Below, piece after piece: positions 1-9,489 of a stretch of 64,000 nucleotides of DNA; the stretch's first letter is position 1; the number at the start of each line of letters is the position of its first letter. The notes beneath the pieces are model-generated. The model worked only from the letters and a program-made list of their open reading frames with translations, was not told the origin of the DNA and made no database searches. The stretch covers positions 248,001-312,000 of the forward strand of contig CAWEGO010000002.1 of the NCBI GenBank assembly GCA_963808725.1, read 5' to 3'. A program made the position numbers and the translations under genes. The stretch comes from JAHFUA01 sp963808725 (GTDB lineage: Bacteria; Acidobacteriota; Terriglobia; Terriglobales; Acidobacteriaceae).

Positions 1-1294
1 CTTTCCAGGACGGCCCAGCCGCGAAATTCGTGTTTGTGCCGTACATGACGGCGTCGATCAGTTGGCGGGTCTCAGCGACGCCGGCCTGGATGTTTTCGCC
101 GATATTCGGGTGCTCATCGGCGTCGAGTTCTTCGATATACGCAACCGCGGGCAAAGTTCCACCCTGTGCGTCGGTCAGGAACTGATCGAGCGGCACGATG
201 TGGCTTGCGAAGCGGCTCATGAATCCATTGAAAGCGGCGGCGGAAGTAGTCCCGCTCTCGCTGTAGATCAGCCACGAGATGCCCGCATTGTTCAGCAGGT
301 CAAAGATAGTCAGCCCCTGGAGAGGAGTGAAAGTGTCATAGGCATGTCCATCGGATGTCGCTCCTACCATGTAGTAGCGGCTAGGTTGTGTCCTAACCGG
401 ACCCGGCGAAAACCATCGGTCAGAGGTGGCGAACTCGGTGGCCAGCCAGTAGTGATAGGGCAAGTCGTCGCCCGTGTAGAAGCCCATGGCACGGATGCCT
501 GGCGTGTCTTTGAAACTGTCGGCCAGGGCAGCGCTGGCGGCGCTGACGACGAATCCATCCATCGCGGGCGTATCCGAACTGGGCGCTTCCGCATTGAAAT
601 CCCAGTGGCTCGATATCCAGTCGGGACTGGTGTTCTCAATACACATATCCTGGAGGTGAAAAGCATAGATCGGCGTAGTAGGAACTCCGCTGGCATTGGG
701 CGACTTGTTCATCGCGCTGCAGGGCACGGTCCAGTCGGAATTGGTGCTGCTGCAGTCATCCGGCAGACCGTCGACCGAGCGCGGCAGATTAAACGGGGCA
801 GCGCTGCGATAGTCGTTCAGCTTGCCAAAATAGGTATCGAAGCTGCGATTCTCCTGGGAGAGGAAGATGATGTGGTTCACCGCCTGGATGCCGGACGAAC
901 TCGGGGCTGCCGAGCTGAAGTTCGCGGTCATGTTGGCATTGGTAATGGTGACGTTCTGGCTTGCGGGCGTGATGCTGAATCCGGCCTTGCTGGGAGTTAC
1001 CGTATACGATCCGGCGGCCAATCCACTGAAAGTGTAATTGCCGGAAGCGTCTGCGGTGGTGCCGCTGTCGGCGGTACCGGTAAGCGCCACGGTGGCGCCT
1101 GCGCCTCCGGCGCCGCTGATGGTGCCCGAGATGCTGAAGGCCCCTGAACCTGAGACCGGACCCGACGGTGTCGATGAGGGGGTGCCCAGCGCTCCTCCGC
1201 AAGCCGTCTGAAATAGGGCGGCCGAACTCACCGTCAGAAGTGCGACCAACGTCAACCAACTGCTACGAGACCTGCAATACCCGAAATACCTCAT
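1..1294 (-). CDS. Secreted phosphoesterase, phospholipase C / AcpA type (C-terminus beyond window)
   Basis: The frame is open from an ATG at 1294 to the window edge, so about 430 N-terminal residues are present and the C-terminus is missing. The first ~30 residues form a signal peptide ending in QTAC, a degenerate lipobox, followed by a Gly/Ser/Pro-rich linker. Residues about 45-115 resemble a carboxypeptidase-regulatory or Ig-like beta-sandwich. After it comes HIIFLSQENRSFDTYFG, the metal-binding signature of the phosphoesterase family (phospholipase C, acid phosphatase AcpA) in the alkaline-phosphatase superfamily. The expected role is hydrolysis of phosphate or phospholipid esters outside the inner membrane; the substrate cannot be read from sequence. 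GGGGAGG lies about 11 nt upstream of the ATG. A long opposite-strand frame across the same DNA is a GC-driven shadow. Confidence 0.82.
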   Translation of the reverse strand, partial: MRYFGYCRSRSSWLTLVALLTVSSAALFQTACGGALGTPSSTPSGPVSGSGAFSISGTISGAGGAGATVALTGTADSGTTADASGNYTFSGLAAGSYTVTPSKAGFSITPASQNVTITNANMTANFSSAAPSSSGIQAVNHIIFLSQENRSFDTYFGKLNDYRSAAPFNLPRSVDGLPDDCSSTNSDWTVPCSAMNKSPNASGVPTTPIYAFHLQDMCIENTSPDWISSHWDFNAEAPSSDTPAMDGFVVSAASAALADSFKDTPGIRAMGFYTGDDLPYHYWLATEFATSDRWFSPGPVRTQPSRYYMVGATSDGHAYDTFTPLQGLTIFDLLNNAGISWLIYSESGTTSAAAFNGFMSRFASHIVPLDQFLTDAQGGTLPAVAYIEELDADEHPNIGENIQAGVAETRQLIDAVMYGTNTNFAAGPSWK

Positions 1295-1381
1295 TGGAGT
1301 GAAAACCTCCCCTGAATTTCCGCGGCTTTTAGAAGCAAACCAGCCGTCCAGGGTTGGCTGTCAAACAAACGGCGAGCACAC

Positions 1382-3079
1382 TCACCTGCCGTTGCCGCTC
1401 ATGTTCGCAGCCTGCTCGGAGTCGCGATAGCGGGCCAGGTGGAGGATCACGGGCGTGACTTCAAACGCCATCTTGTCGCGCGCCGACAGCAGCGCCACCG
1501 GCTTGTCTTTCTTCAACTCAACGTGGTCATCCCAGGGATCGAGCTTGATGCGGCTGCCCAGCGGCAAGGCCGCAATCTGGGCGACATCATCGGTCTTCAG
1601 CGCCGGCGCAGACTGCATCAGCGAACTCATGCGCAGAATGCTGTCGCCCTTGGCCATGCGGCTGCCGAACTGGGGCGTGATCAGCGCCGGCAATTCCTTG
1701 GAGCGCACCTCCAAGGCGCGCAGGAACAGCCCGGCGTTCCCTAGCTTGTCCTTGTAAGGGGAGTTTTGCAGGAGTTCGAGCGCCTTCTGGTCAGCGGCTT
1801 CTTCCAATCGCGGATCGCGGGCAAGCTGGATGCGGCGGAAGGTTTCCTCGTCGGGGAAGACCATGCGGTCGCCGAAGGCGTACTTGGTGTCCAGACGATG
1901 GCCAAGGACGATGTGTCCGAGTTCATGCGCCAGCACCATCGCCAGCGACGCCTCATCCGGCAGCACGTCCAGGAGTCCGCGGCTCACCACCACCGTGTGC
2001 CCGATAGTGAACGACTCCAGCGGGGTGGTCAGCAGGACGCGGGCGCGCACTTCCGGTTGGATGTCCAGATTGTTGGTGATCTCCAGGTTGTTGAGCACGG
2101 TCTCCAGAACTTTGGAAACATCGCCCTCCGGCGCCAGCACGCCGGCCCGCTGCAGGCGGTCGAGCACGTGATCTTCCGCCTCACGCTCCCACTTGTGCTC
2201 GCTCTCCACCGGGATGAACTCGTTGGAGCCGGTCCCGGATTGATCGGAAACATCCGACGCCGAATCCACCTGCACGGATGTGTACTCGTCGCCCCCGGTG
2301 GGGAGCTTCAAGTTGTATCCCCAGAGCCGCGTCTGACTGCGCATGGCCAGCTTGCGAAACAACGCATATTTGGCGTCCGATTCTTCGGTGTAAATGAACG
2401 CCGGCAGCCAGGTTCCCGGCCGCACATTCATGCGCCAAGCATCAAAGTGGAAGTAGAAATTCATGCGAGTTTGCGGCAGATAGGTCCCGTTGAACCGCAC
2501 AATGTAGTGTTCCTGATCCTCCACCCAGATGCGGCCGAAGAAGTGCGGACCCTTCACCTTCGGCTTGGGCGCCACATCGAACACCAGGGTGCGAATCTCG
2601 CCCAAAAACTCCTGGTGGAGGTACTTGAGGTCATAATTCCGCTTGTCGAAGCCGGGGATGTAGACCATCTGCATGAACCCCAGCGCCACATAGTTCATTT
2701 TGTAGAAGCCATCCAGCTTTTCCAGAATCATGCTAGGGAGCGACTTGGTGTTCTTCTGGAACGACAGATCCTGGATGCCGTTCTTCATCATCAGGCGGCC
2801 GATGAAGTACTTGTCGCTGTTCGGCACCTGGCCCAATTCCGGGTCGCTCTTGAAATTCTGGATATAGGTTTCGACCATCGGTGTGTATTGCTTCAGGTTC
2901 CCAATGAACTGGTTTTCCCGCCAAAAAATGCCATCGATCAGCTGATTCATGGCTGGATCCGGCTGCTCCTGAGGCGGAGTGGTGGCTGGCTTCTTCTTGG
3001 CAGCCTCGGCGGGACGCAGCCCGATCGCTAAAAAAAAGATGATTGCCAGCATGATGACTTGCATGCGCTGTCTGCCCAT
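1382..3079 (-). CDS. Secreted M48-family zinc metallopeptidase
   Basis: This 565-residue protein starts with a signal peptide (MGRQRMQVIMLAIIFFLAIG, then processing after AEA). The ATG at 3079 is preferred to an upstream in-frame TTG because GGGAGG sits 10 nt before it. Residues about 40-300 have no assigned domain. The M48 catalytic region follows, with AHELGHIVLGH giving the HExxH zinc site and EEAAD about 50 residues later giving the third ligand and its conserved Asp. The family cleaves peptides in the envelope and often acts in protein quality control, as BepA does. The gene lies 24 nt after the TonB-like gene and is probably the last member of a PAS / TonB / peptidase operon. The substrate is unknown. 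Confidence 0.85.
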   Translation of the reverse strand: MGRQRMQVIMLAIIFFLAIGLRPAEAAKKKPATTPPQEQPDPAMNQLIDGIFWRENQFIGNLKQYTPMVETYIQNFKSDPELGQVPNSDKYFIGRLMMKNGIQDLSFQKNTKSLPSMILEKLDGFYKMNYVALGFMQMVYIPGFDKRNYDLKYLHQEFLGEIRTLVFDVAPKPKVKGPHFFGRIWVEDQEHYIVRFNGTYLPQTRMNFYFHFDAWRMNVRPGTWLPAFIYTEESDAKYALFRKLAMRSQTRLWGYNLKLPTGGDEYTSVQVDSASDVSDQSGTGSNEFIPVESEHKWEREAEDHVLDRLQRAGVLAPEGDVSKVLETVLNNLEITNNLDIQPEVRARVLLTTPLESFTIGHTVVVSRGLLDVLPDEASLAMVLAHELGHIVLGHRLDTKYAFGDRMVFPDEETFRRIQLARDPRLEEAADQKALELLQNSPYKDKLGNAGLFLRALEVRSKELPALITPQFGSRMAKGDSILRMSSLMQSAPALKTDDVAQIAALPLGSRIKLDPWDDHVELKKDKPVALLSARDKMAFEVTPVILHLARYRDSEQAANMSGNGR

Positions 3080-3103
3080 GGAAAAAGATCCTCCCATCAA
3101 GAC

Positions 3104-4159
3104 TCAGTCGGCCAGTTCAAAAACAATGTGGACGAGCGCGGCGCTGTCGTACGGCTGCCCATCCCGGAGCGCCGGGCGGAAACGTATATGCTGCGCGGCG
3201 ACCAGGGCGGCATCATCCAAACCATGGCCCAGCCCTTTCACAACACGATTGACCCGTAAGGAACCTGAAGCCGTAAATACGACATCCAGCAGCACCTCAC
3301 CCTGCACGTGCAGGCGTCGCGCTTCGGGCGTATAGACCGGACGTGGCTTGAAAACGATCTCGACCGGCTGCAAGTTCGGCTTTCTCTGAAGCGGCCGGGC
3401 CGCGGGGGCGCTCGCAGCTGTCTTGTCGCCAAACCCGCCCTCTACCACTCCGCCGCCATTGCCGCGCCCATGCGGCCCCGGCGAAGCCGTCCCATCGCTG
3501 AATCCCGCGCTGCGAATGGTTCCGCTGACGCCATGCGCTCCACCCGTGCCATTGCCTTTGCCTGGCCCGGCGGGCAAATCGAAGGAACCTACGCTGGCGA
3601 TGGTTACCGTGTGGCGGTTGGGATCGCCTTTGCCGGGAATGCCGTTAGGATCGCCAAAGCCGCCGGTCTGCACTTCACGCGGCGGGCGATGCACCGTCGC
3701 CGTCTCCGATCCCGCAGCGCCAAAGACCTCCGTCTTCGCCACAACCGGGGGCGCGGGTTTTGGCGGACCAGCTGGAGCAACGGGCGCAACCGCGGCAGCC
3801 TTTGGAAGCTCGGGCTTCGGAGGCGCGACTTTCGGAGGCTCCGGCGGTTTCGCCCGCTCGACTGGCCGTGGCGCTATCTTCGGCGCTTCCAACTTGGCCA
3901 CCACTGGCGGTTCGACTGGAACGATGCGGGGCGTGGTGAGGCGCGCCAGCTCTGCGGGTGCGGGAGCAATCAGCGTAACTGAATGCGCCGTCGCTATCGG
4001 CTCGATCCGCACCTGGTTCTTGAAGTAAGCGCTGAGGTCGATGATCAGCAGCACGCCGAGAGCGTCGATGGCCAGCCCCGCCAGGAACGTGTTCCAGCGC
4101 GGAGGCTTGGTGACTTCGTAGGTGAGATATCCAAGGGCCACTGCTGGGTTTCTCCGCAT
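3104..4159 (-). CDS. TonB-family energy-transducing protein
   Basis: The 351-residue protein has one N-terminal membrane segment at about residues 22-45 (FLAGLAIDALGVLLIIDL). A long Pro/Ala/Lys-rich stretch follows, suited to spanning the periplasm, then a Gly-rich segment. The last ~80 residues form a TonB C-terminal domain with the usual YTPEARR...GEVLLDVVF...G.VRV...G.GLD.AA....RFRPA pattern. TonB proteins couple the proton gradient, through ExbB/ExbD, to outer-membrane transport; ExbBD genes are not in this window. The ATG at 4159 is 3 nt after the stop of the PAS gene, which implies co-transcription. TonB-like domains in this phylum are also fused to other functions, so transport is not certain. 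Confidence 0.85.
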   Translation of the reverse strand: MRRNPAVALGYLTYEVTKPPRWNTFLAGLAIDALGVLLIIDLSAYFKNQVRIEPIATAHSVTLIAPAPAELARLTTPRIVPVEPPVVAKLEAPKIAPRPVERAKPPEPPKVAPPKPELPKAAAVAPVAPAGPPKPAPPVVAKTEVFGAAGSETATVHRPPREVQTGGFGDPNGIPGKGDPNRHTVTIASVGSFDLPAGPGKGNGTGGAHGVSGTIRSAGFSDGTASPGPHGRGNGGGVVEGGFGDKTAASAPAARPLQRKPNLQPVEIVFKPRPVYTPEARRLHVQGEVLLDVVFTASGSLRVNRVVKGLGHGLDDAALVAAQHIRFRPALRDGQPYDSAALVHIVFELAD

Positions 4160-4162
4160 ACG

Positions 4163-4804
4163 CTAGGCCGCGCCCGAAAGCTGCGCCATCTCCTTCACGA
4201 GCGCGTCGAAATGCACCAGTTCCAGCCGTGCGCTCTCGGCATAGCGGCGCGCTTGCACGCTGAGGGTGGCATCCTGGCCGAGCAGGTCGAGCAAATTAAC
4301 CATGGAGAGCAGCGCCGGCTTGAGTTGCAACACCTCGCCGGCGACGCGTGCGGAAGCGCTCAGCCGCTCCGCCGCGCGCCGGGCATCCTCCGACCAGCGC
4401 CGATCGGTGATGTCTTCTAGCACCTCGAGCGCCCCGATGAGGTTGCCTGCTTCGTCGAGCAGCGGCGCCACATTGCTTAACACGGTCACGCGCTTGCCGT
4501 CCGGCTTCTCGATCACCAGCTCCTTATTGCGCTGCGCCAGACCCCACCGGAGAAAGAACGCAGTGGCGGTGGCCTCCGGCGCCACGGGATCGCCTTGCGC
4601 ATCCAGAACTTTATGCGCCCCCGTGAACCGGTCGGTCGCTCGCGGTTCGCGTCCCCACAGTTCGACCGCACGGCGGTTGTAATCGGTGATGGTCCCGGAG
4701 CAATCACACGCATAACACGCCACCGGAAGCGATTCGAAAAACTGTGCTCGCCGGGAAGCCGCTTCGAGAACCGGGGCAGCTCCGAGTTCGGGAGAACCAT
4801 TCAC
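4163..4804 (-). CDS. PAS-domain sensor protein lacking a kinase catalytic domain
   Basis: This 213-residue protein has a PAS fold at about residues 20-130 (FFESLPVACYACDCSGTITD near its start, then VLEDITDR at the PAC end). A helical segment of about 75 residues follows and resembles the dimerisation region of a histidine kinase. No H-box phospho-acceptor, N-box or G-box is visible, so it cannot be a complete kinase. It may be a sensory or partner-binding module for the downstream TonB-like and M48 proteins, an inference from the 3-nt gap to the next gene. The start is a GTG at 4804 with only a weak ribosome-binding site. It is divergent from the epimerase gene, with about 140 nt between them. 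Confidence 0.75.
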   Translation of the reverse strand: MNGSPELGAAPVLEAASRRAQFFESLPVACYACDCSGTITDYNRRAVELWGREPRATDRFTGAHKVLDAQGDPVAPEATATAFFLRWGLAQRNKELVIEKPDGKRVTVLSNVAPLLDEAGNLIGALEVLEDITDRRWSEDARRAAERLSASARVAGEVLQLKPALLSMVNLLDLLGQDATLSVQARRYAESARLELVHFDALVKEMAQLSGAA

Positions 4805-4948
4805 GATGCGGTATTGATGAAGGGAACCAGTACCCGTGTTGCCCGAGCCTGTGCAAATTAAGAGGGGCGGTTTATCTCCTGCAAGTTACGCCTTAGCCAA
4901 CCTGAACAAGCGGCAGCGCCTCTTAGGGACGGAGCCTTAGTAGAGCTT

Positions 4949-6232
4949 ATGAAGAAACGCATTGGAGTCGTCTTTGGCACTCGTCCCGACGCCATCAAGA
5001 TGGCTCCCGTGGTGTTCGAGCTTCGCAAGTATCCCCGCGAATTCGAGCCGGTGGTGATCTCCACTGGCCAGCACCGGCAGATGCTGGATCAGGTGCTCCA
5101 GGTATTCGACGTGGGCGCCGACATCGAACTCGATCTCATGCGCCACAACCAGACGCTGAACGGGTTGACGCGCCGAATCCTCGCCGCCATGGACACGCTG
5201 CTGGCCGAGAAGCCGCTCGATTGCCTGCTGGTGCAGGGGGACACCACGACCGCCTTCGCGGCCGCGCTAGCGGCCTTCTATAGAAAGGTGCCGGTCGCGC
5301 ACGTGGAGGCTGGCTTGCGCAGCCGGGACATCTTCCAACCGTGGCCGGAAGAGGTGAACCGGCGGCTGACCGCAGTGGTCGCGCAGTTGCACTTTGCCCC
5401 CACGCCGCTGGCCCGCGACAACCTGCTCGCCGAGGCTGTCCCCGCCGAGGAGGTAGTGGTCACCGGCAACACCATCGTCGATTCCGTGGAGCGGCTGCTG
5501 CAAATGCAAAGTATCGACCATTCGCTTCCCCAGGGCGTTCCCGACGACGGCTCTCCCCTAGTGCTGGTGACTTCGCACCGCCGCGAATCGTGGGGCGCCG
5601 AGCTGGAGAACATCTGCGATTCCATCGTAGAACTGGTCGAACGCTTCCCCCACATTCGTGTCGTCTATCCCGTGCACGTGAACCCGAATGTTTGTACCAC
5701 GGTGGAAGCCCTGCTCGGCAACCTCGATCGCGTGCACCTGATCGCGCCCCTCGACTATTTCCAGTTCCTTTCGCTGCTACGCCGGTGCTACCTGGTACTG
5801 ACCGATTCCGGCGGGGTGCAGGAGGAGGCGCCGATCTTCCACAAACCGGTGCTGGTGTTGCGCAAGGTGACGGAGCGGCCGGAGGCTTCGCTGATGGGCA
5901 TGGCCAAGGTGGTCGGCACCGCGCGCGAAGCGATTGTCCGCGAGGCCTCGCGGCTCCTGAGCAATGAATTCGCGTACCAGACCATGGCCGCGGGGGAGTG
6001 CCCGTATGGTGATGGGCGCGCCGCTCCCAGGATCGCCACCGCCTTATCGCGCTGGCTAGAAGGTGAACAACCCGTCCTGGACGAGTCGGAACAGTTCCGG
6101 GGCGCAGTCATTAAGGAACAGGTTGCGGCTTGGCAACAAGCGCTCGACACCCTCTCCGAAGGCGCCAAGCCGTTGGTTTGGCACAAGACCGAGCGCTCCC
6201 TCACCACGCCTGCGCTGGAAGATTCCCCATAA
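4949..6232 (+). CDS. wecB: UDP-N-acetylglucosamine 2-epimerase (non-hydrolysing)
   Basis: The 427-residue product interconverts UDP-GlcNAc and UDP-ManNAc, supplying ManNAc for surface polysaccharides. Family signatures appear in order: GTRPDAIKMAPV (residues ~10-21), QGDTTT (~96), HVEAGLRS (~118), PEEVNRR (~133), TSHRRES (~209) and DSGGVQEEAP (~290). The first motif has Asp where most homologues have Glu (GTRPEAIK). The protein is about 50 residues longer than the usual 370-380, as a hydrophilic C-terminal tail. The ATG at 4949 has only a weak upstream AGAG. It precedes the exopolysaccharide-like genes at 6.7-12.8 kb, which fits a sugar-precursor role, although about 430 nt separate it from them. 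Confidence 0.93.
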   Translation: MKKRIGVVFGTRPDAIKMAPVVFELRKYPREFEPVVISTGQHRQMLDQVLQVFDVGADIELDLMRHNQTLNGLTRRILAAMDTLLAEKPLDCLLVQGDTTTAFAAALAAFYRKVPVAHVEAGLRSRDIFQPWPEEVNRRLTAVVAQLHFAPTPLARDNLLAEAVPAEEVVVTGNTIVDSVERLLQMQSIDHSLPQGVPDDGSPLVLVTSHRRESWGAELENICDSIVELVERFPHIRVVYPVHVNPNVCTTVEALLGNLDRVHLIAPLDYFQFLSLLRRCYLVLTDSGGVQEEAPIFHKPVLVLRKVTERPEASLMGMAKVVGTAREAIVREASRLLSNEFAYQTMAAGECPYGDGRAAPRIATALSRWLEGEQPVLDESEQFRGAVIKEQVAAWQQALDTLSEGAKPLVWHKTERSLTTPALEDSP

Positions 6233-6663
6233 TGGCGCCTTGGCCCCTCTTGCGCTGACCACCATCGCTGCGGTAGGTGGGTCCGTCCTCTATTTCCCTC
6301 TTCGGCACTGTGCTCGACGCGCTCGCCTTCAGACGCGCTCCCTTCATCGGTAACTCTGGAGAGCACCGGAACTGTTGAGGCCTTAGTTCTGTCCGTCATC
6401 GCGGTTACCACTCCACCGCTCTTCTAAAAGCCTGCCTCATTCCCCGTAGCACCAATTCTTTCACCGTAGCACCAATTGAACTTACTGTAGTGAATCCTAC
6501 CGTAGTGAACCCTACAAACATTGGCCTTTTTCCATCTTGCTTCCCTACGGGATTCAATGTAGTTTTCGGATAGAAACCCAGTAGAAATTCCTGAGTGCCC
6601 GGAAAGACCCAGCACCAGTTTTTTCTTCCTTGGGCCAATCCACGCTCGTACTGGAGGTTTGTT
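6233..6663. other. Intergenic stretch without a convincing gene
   Basis: About 430 nt separate the epimerase from the next gene. I see no supported coding frame. The stretch holds the short repeats at 6443-6515, and GGAGG at 6653-6657 is a likely ribosome-binding site for a TTG start at 6664. A 19-codon ATG frame at 6671 lies inside the start of the downstream gene and is not supported as a gene. Confidence 0.5.
6443..6515. repeat. Short degenerate tandem/direct repeats
   Basis: CCGTAGCACCAATT occurs twice, at 6444-6457 and 6464-6477, exactly 20 nt apart. Two further related units follow at 15-nt spacing (CTGTAGTGAATCCTA at 6485-6499, CCGTAGTGAACCCTA at 6500-6514). All four share the core AC[C/T]GTAG. 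Function is unknown; they lie between the epimerase and the secreted-protein gene. Confidence 0.6.
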
Positions 6664-8086
6664 TTGAAAGATGTCCGTCTATGTTTGCTTACCGGCAGTT
6701 CTTCATCTGGCGCCTCGAACTCATGTCTAATTCCTACTGCCCGCCTATTCTCATCGACCGTAAAACATCTGCTTCTTTACACCGTGGCTGCGACCATTCT
6801 GTCGGCCGCCGCCCTGGCGCAGAGCATTACCCTGAATTCACCGGTGAACGGTGCAACCATGGCGTCGCCGGTCCAGTTCGTCGCTACCGCCAATGGCGGC
6901 AGCCATCCGGTAAGCGCGATCTGGATCTACATAGACAACCAACCGGTTATCGAGACCCACACAGCTTCGGTGAATACGTCTCTGGCATTGGCGCCAGGAT
7001 CGCACAAAGTGGTGGCGACTATGTGGAACTCCATCGGCCAGTTAGCCAGCCAACTGGGCTACATTACCGTGAGCTCGTCGGCCAATTCGCAGTACCAGAA
7101 TGACTTCACGGCTGCTTCGAATTGGCTGTCGCAGTCTTCTCCGGCGGAGTTGGATGGCGCTATCCTCTTCACCCCGCAGGAGATCATGCCATATTTTGCC
7201 AACCTTGCCGCCATCGGAATGACCAAGGATCCGAATCGGATGCCGCAGGTGGTGGCCTGGATGAACTGGTACATCAACCACCTCAACTGGCCGGACAAAT
7301 GGGGTCTCTACGGCACGGTCTACGACTACACCGTCAGCAACGGGGTAGCGATACCCACCGGGGACGCCGACTCGACCGATTCTTACGCCGCCACCTTCCT
7401 GAGCTTGGCATGGAACGCCTGGGAGAGCGGCAATCCGGCGGCGCGCTCATACATTTTGGGTCTTAACTATCAGCTTGATGTCATCGGCGGGGTGATCGTC
7501 CAGACACAACAGAGCGACGGTCTCACCTGGGCCAAGCCGGACTATCAGACCAAGTACCTCATGGATAATAGTGAGGTTTACCGTGGCCTGCGCGATCTCG
7601 CCTCGCTTTACCAGAACGCCTTCGGCGACACCACCAAGGCCACCTACTACAACAACGTCGCCGCTCAATCGCTAAACGGCGTTCTGAGCATGTGGATGAA
7701 CGGCAACTGGGCCGTCTACAAGAATTCGGCCGGCAACCTGGCTGCGCCGAATCTGGCCACCTGGTATCCGGACGCGAGCTCCCAGGATCTTTCCTATATT
7801 GCAGGGCGTGGTCAGCCCGTCTGACCCCCGCGCGCAACAGACGTACGCGGCGTTCAACGCAGCCTGGCCGGGCTGGCCCACGCTCTCGTTCAATTCCCAG
7901 GACCCGTTCCCCTGGTGCCTGGTAGCCGAGGGCGCGGCCACGATGGGAGACAATGCCCGCCTCGCCACCTACATCAATAGCATGCAGAGCAAGTACGTGA
8001 ACTCCGGCTTTCCCTGGCCGTTCTACATCGCCGAGGCAGGCTGGTTCATGCGCGCGAACAACTACATGATGGGCCACGGTCTGTGA
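6664..8086 (+). pseudogene. Secreted protein, Ig-like domain plus alpha/alpha-toroid-like region, frameshifted
   Basis: A hydrophobic signal sequence (HLLLYTVAATILSAAALAQS) is followed by an Ig-like bacterial domain (about 90 residues, LNSPVNGATM...) and a long helical, Trp/Tyr-rich region of the kind seen in six-hairpin glycosidases. The frame stops at 7824, but the adjacent frame carries on directly with matching character (LQGVVSPSDPRAQQTYAAF) to 8086. The break is a one-base shift near 7796-7801. No in-frame ATG precedes the signal sequence; a TTG at 6664, 7 nt after GGAGG, is the best start. Its position in front of a YaiO-like barrel and a GT2 synthase suggests a polysaccharide-acting enzyme, but no catalytic residues are assigned. 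It may be intact if the shift is a sequencing error. Confidence 0.65.
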
Positions 8087-8129
8087 CCGCTTAGCAACCG
8101 GCGCACGGGAGGCAGGGCTGAAAAGGGGC

Positions 8130-8160
8130 GCGGCCACAACGCTTTGAGGCGCGTGGCCGC
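8130..8160 (+). terminator. Possible terminator hairpin
   Basis: GCGGCCAC (8130-8137) pairs perfectly with GTGGCCGC (8153-8160), and ATCTTT follows. It lies 44 nt past the end of the secreted-protein gene. The T-run is short, so termination efficiency is doubtful. Confidence 0.35.
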
Positions 8161-8325
8161 ATCTTTGCCTTCTTAAGCGCCGGATGAGCGTAGGCAAAGC
8201 TACCCTGAACCGGCTCGGACGACGGTACCATAGGGGCCACGACCGCTTCCGCGGGAACCTTCCATAGGGCTCCTGGGAGGTCAGACGCTGTCTCTTCCCC
8301 CAGACACCTTCCTGCCGGAGAATCA

Positions 8326-9267
8326 ATGGGATGGAACTGCGGCAACCCGAGAGGCCGGGGTGTACTCCAATACCTCGCCGGAGGTGCGCCTCTGAAACGG
8401 TTCCTGACCCACGAGAAACTATTTTGGCTGCATTCGCGCCTGATCTTCATGACGGTACTTGGTTTGCTTCTAGCGAGCGGCTTGGCCGCTGCCCAGCAAG
8501 AAGAAGCTCCAGTTTCGCCGGGCTCCGCCGTTCCGGGAATCTTCTTCCCAGGACTGGGAGGCGCGCATGGATTTGTCGAGGCTGGTGGCGGCCACAGCGC
8601 CCTCACCCCGGGTAATCCCTCATGGACGGACGGTTACTTCCGTCTCCTTCTGGCGGGAGAATCGAATACCCTCCAGACAGAAGTTACGCGTGAGGACCGG
8701 TTCGGCGATCGAGGATGGTATTTCAGTGGTGGACTGACGCACGTCCTCAGTGAAAACTGGTACGGCAACGTCTTCGTGGGCGCGAGTTCGTATTGTTTTT
8801 TCCTGCCCAAGTATCGAGTCGATGCCTTTATCCATCGCAAGCTGCTTCCCCACAAGCAGCTCGTGATGACGCTGGGCGGCGGCTACGAAAAGGCCAAAGA
8901 CGTGCACACTGCTGCTCTTTTGAACCCAGAAGCCAACTATTACCTGCGGCCTACCTGGATCCTGCAAAGCGGCCTGATATTCACCCACGGTGATCCGGGT
9001 GGGGTGACCGTGCACACTCAATACTTCGCGGTTACGCAGGGGCAGAACAAGTCGCATTTCATCTCCGTGCGCGGCGAGTATGGACGGGAAGCATGGGAGT
9101 TGATCAGCCCGACCAGCGTGCTGGTCGATTTCCCCATCCACGACGTTTCCGGCACCTGGCGGCAGTGGCTGGCTCCGAACTTCGGTTTCAACCTAACCGT
9201 CGAGCGCTACAACAACTACATATTCAACCGGATTGGAGCTACCGCGGGATTGTTCTTGGATTTCTAG
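8326..9267 (+). CDS. YaiO-like outer-membrane beta-barrel protein
   Basis: A signal peptide (MTVLGLLLASGLAAAQQ, residues ~42-58) is followed by about 240 residues of alternating amphipathic strands ending in FLDF, a typical outer-membrane C-terminus. Motifs such as NTLQTEVTREDRFGDRGWY and GGGYEKAKDVHTA resemble the YaiO family, which is found beside cellulose-like and other exopolysaccharide synthases. The likely role is export or passage of polymer through the outer membrane. Two starts are possible: ATG 8326 (GGAG 5 nt upstream, unusually long n-region) or the internal ATG at 8449-8451 just before the signal core. The GT2 synthase follows on the same strand. Confidence 0.72.
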   Translation: MGWNCGNPRGRGVLQYLAGGAPLKRFLTHEKLFWLHSRLIFMTVLGLLLASGLAAAQQEEAPVSPGSAVPGIFFPGLGGAHGFVEAGGGHSALTPGNPSWTDGYFRLLLAGESNTLQTEVTREDRFGDRGWYFSGGLTHVLSENWYGNVFVGASSYCFFLPKYRVDAFIHRKLLPHKQLVMTLGGGYEKAKDVHTAALLNPEANYYLRPTWILQSGLIFTHGDPGGVTVHTQYFAVTQGQNKSHFISVRGEYGREAWELISPTSVLVDFPIHDVSGTWRQWLAPNFGFNLTVERYNNYIFNRIGATAGLFLDF

Positions 9268-9489
9268 CTCACATGCACGCCAAAAGGTGAGCCGAGAGGC
9301 AGGCCCCGCTTGGAGCTCGCACCGTCTCCCCTTGTACTCTTAAATCCCTGGCCTAGCGAACGGGCCGACGGCACGCCAACGTTTTGCTACACACACGGAG
9401 CAGAAAAATCGTGGGCAAGGCCAACCCAGAAGCGAATCAAAGACTCACATGCAGCGAAGAGCAGGGAGTCTCGGTGGGGGCTGGGGACA

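Noticed and set aside
8180..8240. Possible cyclic-di-GMP (GEMM) riboswitch upstream of the YaiO-like gene, because of GGCAAAGC
   Set aside because: Only that core string matches; the GGCAAACC half and the tetraloop-receptor pairing are not found. A covariance-model search against RF01051 would settle it.
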